Shown here: one piece after another, positions 54,581 to 63,800 of the stretch
Layout: each line of letters opens with the position of its first letter
Numbering within the stretch: position 1 is the stretch's first letter
Assembly (NCBI GenBank): GCA_029242715.1
Contig: JAQWTL010000007.1
Coordinates: 62,001 to 126,000 of the forward strand
Direction of reading: 5' to 3'
DNA: 64,000 bases
DNA from: Phycisphaerales bacterium
GTDB taxonomy: Bacteria; Planctomycetota; Phycisphaerae; Phycisphaerales; SM1A02
Notes under the pieces: model-generated
Seen by the model: the letters and a program-made list of their open reading frames with translations, nothing else
Told to the model about the DNA's origin: nothing
Databases searched by the model: none
Position numbers and translations under genes: made by a program

Positions 54581-55096
54581 TCAGGAATGCCCCGGCGCTC
54601 CGGGAAGCTCGAAGGTGGCCGCAGATTGTTCTGCTCGGAAGGCAAGTACACGGGAACGAATGTCCTTATCAGACAAGGCCATGATCTCTGCAGCGAAGAT
54701 GGCCGCATTGACTGCCCCGGCACCACCGACAGCCAACGTCCCAACTGGTATCCCACGAGGCATCTGGGCCATTGACAGCAGTGAATCCAGGCCTTCTGTA
54801 GACCAAGCCTTCATCGGACAACCCAACACCGGAAGATGTGTCAAGGCTGCCGCCACACCTGCGAGGTGCGCTGCACCGCCTGCTGCACAGATGAGCACCT
54901 GAATACCACGATCCTCCGCGGTGGAACAATACGCTTCCAGCCGCTGAGGAGCACGGTGCGCAGAGATCACGTTGCACTCATGGGTGATACCCAGTGATTG
55001 CAATGTCTTGGATGTTTTTTCCATGACGGGCCAGTCAGAAGCACTCCCCATGAGAACTCCCACACGAGCACCGTCAACAGTCACGAAATCAGCCAT
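54581..55096 (-). CDS. purE: N5-carboxyaminoimidazole ribonucleotide mutase PurE
   Basis: A 171-residue class I PurE that converts N5-CAIR to CAIR in purine synthesis. The family signature is visible: GVLMGSASDWPVMEKTSKTL, VISAHRAPQRLEAYCS (catalytic His), VLICAAGGAAHLAGVAAALT, LPVLGCPM and MPRGIPVGTLAVGGAGAVNA. AGGAG lies 8 bases before the ATG at 55096. No purK gene, its usual partner, is next to it; pdxH follows. Confidence 0.95.
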   Translation of the reverse strand: MADFVTVDGARVGVLMGSASDWPVMEKTSKTLQSLGITHECNVISAHRAPQRLEAYCSTAEDRGIQVLICAAGGAAHLAGVAAALTHLPVLGCPMKAWSTEGLDSLLSMAQMPRGIPVGTLAVGGAGAVNAAIFAAEIMALSDKDIRSRVLAFRAEQSAATFELPGAPGHS

Positions 55097-55172
55097 GAAT
55101 AAGGCTCCTGTAGACGTTTCAGATTGGAATCCTAGCCCGAACCTCGACAGAATGAACAGTCGACTTCAGGGG

Positions 55173-55201
55173 GGGACATGGCCTCGAAGTGACGATACAC
55201 T
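55173..55201 (+). promoter_or_regulatory. Candidate promoter of tRNA-Gln, with two leader hairpins
   Basis: GGGACA (55173-55178) and TACACT (55196-55201) are 17 bases apart. Downstream, before the tRNA, lie two perfect hairpins: GCATGCT-CCAG-AGCATGC (55212-55229) and GCCCGC-TGA-GCGGGC (55232-55246). They would be in the 5' leader removed by RNase P. Confidence 0.4.
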
Positions 55202-55272
55202 GCCCGTTGCGGCATGCTCCAGAGCATGCAGGCCCGCTGAGCGGGCACCCCCGGGCCCCGGACGCCCATGAA

Positions 55273-55343
55273 TGGGGATTGGTGTAACGGTAGCACGGCT
55301 GACTCTGAATCAGTTAGTCAAGGTTCGAATCCTTGATCCCCAG
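55273..55343 (+). tRNA. tRNA-Gln (anticodon CTG)
   Basis: A full cloverleaf of 71 bases. The acceptor stem TGGGGAT pairs with ATCCCCA; the discriminator base is G. The D-loop region is GGTGTAACGGTAGCA. The anticodon stem GCTGA/TCAGT holds the loop CTCTGAA, giving anticodon CTG, which reads CAG. The T-arm is CAAGGTTCGAATCCTTG. No CCA is encoded, so it is added afterwards. A strong terminator follows directly. Confidence 0.97.
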
Positions 55344-55348
55344 TTAAA

Positions 55349-55387
55349 GGACCCCCGGGTGGTAAACCACCCGGGGGTCCTGCTTTT
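55349..55387 (+). terminator. Terminator after tRNA-Gln, possibly bidirectional
   Basis: A 14-bp perfect stem: GGACCCCCGGGTGG (55349-55362), loop TAAA, CCACCCGGGGGTCC (55367-55380), then TGCTTTT. On the minus strand the stem is followed by TTTAACT, so it may also end the convergent Met-rich gene's transcript, whose stop is 24 bases away. Confidence 0.9.
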
Positions 55388-55410
55388 CAAATCCTGGAAG
55401 GGAAGAGCCC

Positions 55411-57117
55411 TCAGTTGGCCATGGCGGCCTTCTGGTGGTTCTTGTCGGCAATAGCCTCCATCTCCTTGATCATCGTTGCAAAGCCACCGAGATTGAAATC
55501 GATGATCATCTGACCGCCCTTGGTCATCGCGGTACAAGTTGCATTCAAGCGAATGGGGTCGCCTGCAGGTGCACTGCTTGGCACATCATTGAGCTCGGAC
55601 TTGAGTGCCGGCACCGAATGCATGAAACCAAGAATTTCGCCGAACATGGATCGGAACTCAAGGCTCATGACCATCGTGGGTGATCCCTGGGCAGTAGAGA
55701 CCAGTGAATCCAGGGTGTTGGGTTTTCCAGCATCATTGGACTCGAGGATCTGCTTGGCTCGGCCAAGAACCTGACCGTTACGACCACAGACCACAGCAAC
55801 CTTGTTTCCATTGGTCAGGTAACGAATCTGCATGCCGACTTCGCCGCCCAACAGAGCATCGACAACAGAAGTAATCATGGCCATTTCCTTCGGGGGAATC
55901 ATGCCAGCCATGCCCATCTTGGAAAATATTTCCTGCATGTCGACTCGTACCGTGTAACCGACACCAGGCTGAATCAGCTTGAGATCAGAAACACTGACTC
56001 CGATTCCGGCATCGTTGACGGCCGCGAACATCGCCGCGGTCTCCTTCATGTACGCATCCTTGTTCTTCAGCTTGAAGAGCTGCAGGCACCAAAGACCCTT
56101 GCTGCCAAGGCCGTAAGACACGCCTGAGGATCCATCCATGTCATCAATCATGTTGGTGGCATGGGTCATGACGATCTTCATGAAATCGCCAAATGCTGCA
56201 GGCATGGCCATATCCTGATCACTCTGCATTTGAATCATCATTTTCAGAGCGCTGTGGCTCATGACCATGGCCAGTGGACTGTCATTGACCAGAACTTTGG
56301 AGTACTCACCGAGATCAGCGGAACCAGTTGCTTTCATATTCGGATCGGTAGGAATCCACCGAACGGTCGTGGACATGTCCGGTCCATCAAAGGTCATGGC
56401 GAAATCCCATGACTTGAACATTTCCATGAACATCTTGAGCTGAGCGGCAGAGCGTGCTGCCTGCTCCTGCATCATCTTGGCTGCAGGATCATTGTTCTGC
56501 TGCATGGCCGGGTTGCCGCCCATTTGCGACATCATCAAGTCGATCATGGGTCCGTACTGTTTGTAGAACAGTTGCTGGTCAAAGGCGATGTTGATCTCGC
56601 CCGGAGGGATGTTCTGAAGTAGCTGGGCACCAGAAGCCATTGCAGGGCCTTCCACTGCGTTGGTCATCGCGACCAGGGAGCTGTCCTTGATGGAGCTCAT
56701 TCGCATGCCGGGCTGAAGGGGCTTGAGTCCCTTGTGATCACCCTTTACACCAATGATGACGGTCATGGAAGGCTCGATACCAGCAGCACCCTGTGAAAGT
56801 GCAAGTGCCGCAGGTGCATCAAGATCCAATTGAGCCTGCTTGGATGGGTCTTCGTTGCTGAACAACATCATCCCGCCCATCATTGGCATCCTCTGCAGTT
56901 GCATGGCGGTCTGAGGATCGACGGATCCAACGGTCGTGCCCAACGCGGAAATCAGCTTCTGTGCTGATGGTGTATAGACAAGCAGAAACGCATCAGCAGG
57001 TACATGCTGGCGAATGTTGTCGGGAATGGAGATCGAACTCGGTGCCGCTGAAGCGGGCGAGAGAACTCCGAAAATGGCGATGAAAATCACCCCAATAGAC
57101 GTTCGAATAGCTGACAT
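55411..57117 (-). CDS. Met-rich exported protein of unknown function
   Basis: A 568-residue protein with signal peptide SIGVIFIAIFGVLSPASAA. It opens with IPDNIRQHVPADAFLLVYTP, the start of a DUF3352-like pattern seen in exported proteins (a protein of suspected beta-rich repeats). Met is very frequent, for example MPMMGGMMLF, MMSQMGGNPAM and MFMEMFKSW. A Gln/Asn/Ala-rich stretch is at about residues 200-225. The ATG at 57117 has AAGGAG 8 bases upstream. It follows the lipoprotein gene on the same strand with a 145-base gap that has no gene. Its role is unknown; it may be a partner of the secretin. Confidence 0.75.
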   Translation of the reverse strand: MSAIRTSIGVIFIAIFGVLSPASAAPSSISIPDNIRQHVPADAFLLVYTPSAQKLISALGTTVGSVDPQTAMQLQRMPMMGGMMLFSNEDPSKQAQLDLDAPAALALSQGAAGIEPSMTVIIGVKGDHKGLKPLQPGMRMSSIKDSSLVAMTNAVEGPAMASGAQLLQNIPPGEINIAFDQQLFYKQYGPMIDLMMSQMGGNPAMQQNNDPAAKMMQEQAARSAAQLKMFMEMFKSWDFAMTFDGPDMSTTVRWIPTDPNMKATGSADLGEYSKVLVNDSPLAMVMSHSALKMMIQMQSDQDMAMPAAFGDFMKIVMTHATNMIDDMDGSSGVSYGLGSKGLWCLQLFKLKNKDAYMKETAAMFAAVNDAGIGVSVSDLKLIQPGVGYTVRVDMQEIFSKMGMAGMIPPKEMAMITSVVDALLGGEVGMQIRYLTNGNKVAVVCGRNGQVLGRAKQILESNDAGKPNTLDSLVSTAQGSPTMVMSLEFRSMFGEILGFMHSVPALKSELNDVPSSAPAGDPIRLNATCTAMTKGGQMIIDFNLGGFATMIKEMEAIADKNHQKAAMAN

Positions 57118-57262
57118 TTGGCATGCTCCTTCCAAGCTCTTCCAGTTGGCTGCGGCTCCCACGATCTCGAGCAGGATGCTCATTCCGCAGCGCGGAGGGC
57201 CATTCTAACGATATTGGGTTGGTGATACCACTGGAGGCCAAAATGACCTCCTTTGGAGGAGT

Positions 57263-57820
57263 TCAGCCGGTATTGCCCAGCCTCACAAGCCGTTGGTCAG
57301 GAACGCATTTGACTGGAGGGCCGCCAGCAGCAGGCTGGAAGGTGGCTTCGATATTGACAACTTTCGCTGGCATGGGTCCATCGCCGATCTTGCGAACATC
57401 CAACTGGAAGCGATAGCCGGGAAATCCGAACATGGTCGGCCCCTCGGCGGCCCCGGTCTGGTCTTGATTGAATCGCCACTTCAATATCGATACATCTGAT
57501 TTGCTGTCCGTATGAAGTGGAACCGCCTCGAACTCGAAAGTCCCAGGGACGATCACCGGCTCGGGTCTTGGCTCACTGAAGAGAACGACTGAGACATTGA
57601 TGAGATCGGCCTTGCCATCACCCTCGATGTCTTCAGCCTTCGGAGCAACGATGAGCGCCATCCGGTTTGGTCGCACATCCCGAAGGACCTTCATCACCTT
57701 TGGCTCAGGCCTCGGGGGCGTATATCGCCGACGTGAGGTCTTGGTGGCATCTTCGCAACCAATTGTCAATGTGCAGGAGACAACCAGCAAAGCCAGCAAA
57801 GCCAGCGGGGCCCTACTCAT
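57263..57820 (-). CDS. Lipoprotein coupled to the giant secretin
   Basis: A 185-residue protein with signal LALLALLVVSCTLTIGC and lipobox TIG-Cys at about residues 20-22. The mature part starts basic and Pro-rich (RRRYTPPRPEPK), then is beta-rich (MALIVAPKAEDIEGDGKADL, VSVVLFSEPRPEPV, YRFQLDVRKIGDG). EGDGKADLINV has a calcium-site look. The ATG overlaps the secretin stop (ATGA), so it is translationally coupled. A pilotin-like role is possible by position and lipidation, but no pilotin family is recognised. Confidence 0.75.
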   Translation of the reverse strand: MSRAPLALLALLVVSCTLTIGCEDATKTSRRRYTPPRPEPKVMKVLRDVRPNRMALIVAPKAEDIEGDGKADLINVSVVLFSEPRPEPVIVPGTFEFEAVPLHTDSKSDVSILKWRFNQDQTGAAEGPTMFGFPGYRFQLDVRKIGDGPMPAKVVNIEATFQPAAGGPPVKCVPDQRLVRLGNTG

Positions 57821-60800
57821 TCATCGCCCCGATCCGATTCAGAGTCCGGCTTGTCCTCTGGCAGAACGCCTTCGTACTTCTCCGCCTCGATGAGATCCTT
57901 GAGCTGGAGTTCGTTGCCGTCCTTGTCAAAGATGCCTTCCCCATCAAATCGACCCTTGCGAATCTGCTCACGAAGAGATTCTGGAACAGAAATCAGATCG
58001 ACCTGCTGGTTGGTCAGTTCGGTGATGCGTCCGTGGTCTGCGGGGCTCCTGATCACATGCGGCGTAAGGACGATGACCAATTCCGTCCGACGAAGATTTT
58101 CCGTCTCGCCCCTGAAGAGGAAGCCGATCAGAGGCAGATCACCCAAGAACGGAATGGACTGCTCGTTGTACTCGTATTCCTCAAGAATCAGCCCACCCAG
58201 GATGATGGTCTGACCGTCATAGACCGTCACCGTCGTATCAGCAGTACGTTGTTGAATACGAGGCGTCGTAACGCCGACTGCCGGCTCATCAAGCTGATCC
58301 GTTACACGAGAAAGCGTTGGTGTCACATCCAATCGAACAAATCCATCCGGATTGATCGATGGCGTGACATCCAGGATGACGCCTGTCTCCTTGGCCTCAA
58401 GCGGAACACTGACAAGGCCCGTGTCGTATGTCTGGGAAGCAGTCGGGAGGTAGATCGTCTCACCCACATTGATCGTCGCCTGCTCGTTGTTGGCTGTCAT
58501 GATCGAAGGGTTGGCGAGAATATTGAGTCGATTCTGCTTCTCGAGCGCTCGCAACATGATGTTGAAGTCGCTGGAAGCAATGGAGAGCGTCGGCGCGCCC
58601 ATGGCCATCGTTCCAGCTACCAGGTCATAGAGGCCGCCAAGACCAACGGTCCCGATGTCGCCCGAAGCATCGACACTGATGCCCCAGTCAAACCCACCTT
58701 CAAGGGTCACCTCTGCCAGCATCAACTGGATGAGAACCTGAGGAGGATCGACATCAAGTTGCTTGATGACTTCCTCAATGCGATCCATGTACCGAGGACT
58801 GGTCGACACGAGTAACGTGTTCGATTTCTGATCGCCACGAATCGTGATCTCACGCTCGAGCAGGCGTGCTGCTGATCCGATCTGGTCGCCGCCAAGAGTC
58901 TGTACCAGTTTGCGTTGCTCCTCGGCGACGAAGTCACCAAGAACACTTGCCACACTCTCGGCCGTTGCATTTCTCAACTGGTAGACGAAGGTCTCCCGTT
59001 CATTGGCCTCCAGCTCATCCAACTCGTTCACGACGCTCTCGACAAGGTCCAGATAGGCCGGGCTTCCTGATACAAGCAGACTGTTCGTTCGACTGTCAAC
59101 CGTGATTGCCAATTGCTGTCTTGGATCCGGAACTGCAGTGAGCTCGGTACCAGAGACAATGCTCTCGGCACCAGGAATGGTTGCGATGCCCTCTATTGCC
59201 GGCATATCGAATCCATCGGTGTCACGGGGCTTGAGGACAAGCAGGTCCTCGCCTTCATCCAGGCGGAAGAGGTCGTTAAGAACCTCTCGCATGGCGAGTG
59301 CATCCGCATTCTTCAGCTTGAAGATCCGAATGTTCTTGGAACCCTCGGAAGAGTCATCGAGATCCCGAATCATGCGACCGATCAACTCGATCGATTCATG
59401 GGGCGCCCGAACGATCACGGTGTTTGTCCGGATATCAGGCGTAAGACTGATTGATTCACGGAGAGCCGCACTGACCTGGAACTCTGTCTCGCCCAGTGCA
59501 TCTTCAATTTCTCGAACATAGCGAAGCACCGTGGTCTGCTGAGTGCTGCCCCGGCGAGATCCGATGCCACGTCCTGACAGAACTTCCTCGATAAGCCGAA
59601 CTGTTTCCAAGGCATTAGCTGACTTCAGAGGGAAGTGACGGATTTCGATGATATAAGCAGGACGCGCGCCATCAAGGCGAGCCACAAGCGTTCGAATCTC
59701 GTCAATATCCGAACGTGGTGCGCTGACCACGATGGAGTTCAGCCTGGGTTCGGCAGTAACACGAACTGTTCCAGAGCCTCGGTTACGGTTCGCTTCTTCG
59801 ACGTACAAATCATCCAGAACATCAACAAGCTCGTCGGCAGAACTGGAACGCAGCGCGAGAACTTCGAACTCTCGACCTGACGCACTTTCAGCTTCCGCCT
59901 CAACAAGCAACGTCACCATTTCCTGAACGATCATCAGGTTTTCCTGGCTGGCCGCAACGATGAGGCTGTTACTGGAAATTTCTGCAGTCACGGAAACGCG
60001 GTCAGAAGCTGTTGCCGAATCACCAAGTGATTGACGTCTGTCCCGCATCAACTGCTGGAGCCGCGGCGCCAATCGATCAGCATTGGAACCGGATGCCACA
60101 GGAATGACATGCAGATCAACCGCTTGTGCAATTGGCGTTGCCAACAGCTGCTTGACCAGATTCCGGATAGACGCCAGGTCTTCGGGGTCAGCCGAAACCA
60201 GGAGACTGCTGGTACGAGGATCGGTCAGAACCAGCGGCTGTCGTCGATCCTTGAGATGGCCGGGAAGATCTGCGTACCGACGTTCCATGATCGAGTTGAT
60301 GGCCGAGGCAAGGCGGTCAGGGTTGGAGTCCCCTACCCCGACGACTTCGACGAGACCGTTCTCAAGAAGATTTGGCTCATCCATCTGCTCAACAAGCATC
60401 TTGATGACGTCATAGGACTCATTGCCAGCGGCAATCACCAGTGTATTGGTGCGATCATCGGGAATAATGGTGGCACGCTGCAGATCCGCCGTCTCGGGCT
60501 CGACGAGCCGCAGACGCTCAACCCTTGCATCCATCAATCGCTGTACCACGTCAGCAAGTCGTGATGCTGAAGCATGGGCCACGGTCACACGACGGATTTC
60601 CTGAAGATCAGGATCCATTTCCGAGTCAAGGGCGCCCAGCAGACTCTCAACGATCGTGAAGCTGCGGGAGCTGGTCGTAACCACCAGCGAGTTCGTTCGC
60701 TCATCAGCCTGGATGACGACACGGTCCTCCTTGCGGACCGAGCCCGAAGCGACTTGCTGACGGAAGAGATTTCCGATGGTTGATGACAAGCGAGCTGCCG

Positions 60801-63800
60801 AAGCATGCTCTACGGGATAGATTCGAACCGTGGAAGCAGGTGACGCCGCCTCGACATCAAGCATCGCGATCAATTCGGATACGAGATCCAGATTGATGGG
60901 CGGTCCGACCAGAACCAACGCTCGCATCTCAGGCTGAGGCTCGATGATCAAGCGATTCATCGGCTGGAAGACTTCCGATTCGATGACCCGGGAGGTTTCC
61001 ATACGGGCCATTCGAATACGGCCAACCTGTTCCTGAAGCGGACCTGCCTGTGGAAGATCCGTAGCGCCCTCAACCAGCACTCGATTCAAGGTGCCTGCAA
61101 GTTTCTCCGCATCAGCCCAAGTTAGTTTGACCAAGCGTGGCTCGATCCATCCGGATTGCAGATCGGAATCGAGCCGTTCGGAGATCACTTCGACAGCGGC
61201 AACAGAATCTTCCTTGCCCGCGATGATGACCGTATTTGTTCGCTCATCTATTGCAATTGCGATCTGATCCATGAAGGCACGGCCCAGCATGCCTGCTGGA
61301 ATACCGAAGAGCTTGGCACCAGGAACACCTCCCAGAGCCTTGCCCTGCTCAAACAGGGTTCGCACGATTCGGGCAAAGTCGTTGGCCGCAATATTTTCCA
61401 GTGGGAACATTCGGACGATTACGGCATCCGTAACCGGAAGCTGATCAAGCATGGCAACCAGTTCGATGATGGCAGCGACATTGGAATCACTGGAACTCAC
61501 AAGCAACGCGTTGCGTGTCTCATGAGGAATGATCCGGATCGGCATGGTGAGATCCAGGCCCACATCAGGACGGTTCAAACCATCCTGGTGCACTGCCAGT
61601 CGACGGACCTGTTCCTGAACAGCCTTGGCCATGGGAGTATTGACCTGCTGAGAGCCAGGCGAGAGCACCTGCTCCAGAAGTGTGGCAATGGCCCCCGCTT
61701 CTGCATTCTTCAGTAGAACAACTTCCATTTTCGCAGTCGCGAGTTCTGGCTCGGCATCCAACGCCTTGAAGATGCCCGTCACGGTTCGTTCGTCTGCAGG
61801 GGAAGCTACGACAACAACGGCACTGCGACCACGCAAAGGGGAGACCCGGATGGGCTCGCCGAGCAAACGCATGGCCGAACCTTCTGGCTGGGCGCGATCC
61901 AGGCCAATGGTCTTGATGACACGAATCGCCTCGGCAGGATCCACATGCTCGAGCTCGATGATGAAGATGCCAAGGCCCGACGCAGGTGCCAGATCATCAA
62001 GTTGAGCCACCGTGTCCCTGATTTCATCTACAAGATCCGCGGTCGCCGCAACGACAAGGCTGTTCGTTGCCGAATCGATCTCCACTTGCAACGGAGCATT
62101 GAGCGTCTTGGCACGAGTAGCAAAGGTCGAACGGATCGCGTCTGCAACGCGTGCAGCAGGCGCATCCTTAAGGCGAATGACATACACGCCCATGCCGCCA
62201 TCGTCACCGTGCTCTTCAAGCGCCTTGGCCAAGGCCATGATCTGCAGAAAATCCTCCTCCGGCGCACGGACGATGAGTGTGGATGATTCCACATCACCAA
62301 CGATCCGGAGATTGACTCGACCTTCTCTTGACGGCGTCTCATAGAGTTTTTTCACCGACTCTGCGAGGCGTTCCGGATTCGCAGTTCGAACAGGAATAAG
62401 TCGAGCCGGCGGCAAGCTGGCATGATCTGCAACATCCAATTGCGAAACGATGGTCTCGATCTTGCCCAGTGTCTTGCGGGTTGCTGACACCACAATCGAG
62501 TTCGTCAGAGGTTCTGCTGAAGCCCTGACCCAATCCTCCGCCTGGACCAGAACCGTCGGGGTCTCGATATCCTGGCGAGATCCATCGCGGTTCTGCGTAC
62601 GGTTTGTTTCCTGGTTGCTCTTGCCTCCACGCCTTACCTGCTGCTGAAACGCATCATTGATGGCCCGGGCAACAGAAACGGCATCGGCGTATGTCAAAGG
62701 AATAACCTTCAACTGGAGCGAGGCGTCGTACTGCTCGGCGTCAAGCTCCGTGATCAAGGCTTGAAGGGCGTCCCATTCCTTCGCTTCAGCCGAGATCACG
62801 AGACTGTTACTGGCGGGATCTGCCACGATCCTGACATTGAGTTTTGAAGGCGTGTCCGCATCCAGCGCGAATGGACCATAGAAGACCGTCAAGGCCTCCT
62901 GGACTTTCTCTGCTTCCGCGAATTCGAGTGGGATGAAACGCGTGCTTCTATCCGTGACTGATGGCTGATCAAATTCCGTGATGATTGTCTCGATCTGCTT
63001 CAACTGATCCGGTGTTGCCGACACGATCAGTTGGTTCTCGATCCGGTTGTAGGAAACACGGGGATTGGGATCGCCCATGGTCGGAAGGATGTCAAACAAG
63101 TTCCAACGCACATCCTCGGCCAATGCATGTTCCAACTGGAAGATCCGGTATTCGACCTGAATGGCTGCCGGCTCCTCATCAAGCTGTCGAATCAATGTCT
63201 CGATGACTTCAAGGGAAGCTGCAGGCGCTGTGACTACCAGGCTGTTGGAGCGATCGTCGGCAACTACTCGCCCACGCACTTCCACAGCAGGCTTGTCGGT
63301 ATCGATGCGAACAGAGACACCACGGGATTCACCCGTAGCATCCAGTTGGAGTGTTTCTCGCAGGATGGCAACGACATCGCGGGCCCGAGCGCCTTTAAGT
63401 GCGAACGTCTGGATCATGGACTGGTCCTCTGCCAGTTCCATCTCCAGTTCGTCAATAAGCGTTGCGATTTCCTCGTGCTTGTTTGGCAGGGCTGCAACAA
63501 TCAAGGCGCCCCGAGTGTTGTCGACGATGATTTCGACATCCTGATCCGTACGAGGCTGCCACCATCGGCGGCGGTCGTTCGTGCCATGCAGATCATTGAT
63601 GACATCTTCGAGCATGTTCACCGAAACGTTATCTGCCCGGTAGACCTTCATTTCCCGCTTGTTGCTGGGCGTCTTGTCGGCATCCATGACGTCAACGATC
63701 CGCTCGACCATCTCAACAGAGTCCTCACTGCCTGAGACCACGAGCGCATTGAGCCTGTTGTCAGGGTAGACAGCCATCCTGCCCTGCAATTTCTTGCGGG

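Noticed and set aside
57667-58815. A 382-codon open frame on the plus strand opposite the secretin
   Set aside because: It lies antisense to the strongly conserved secretin domain and its translation has no recognisable motif; it is a shadow of the real gene.
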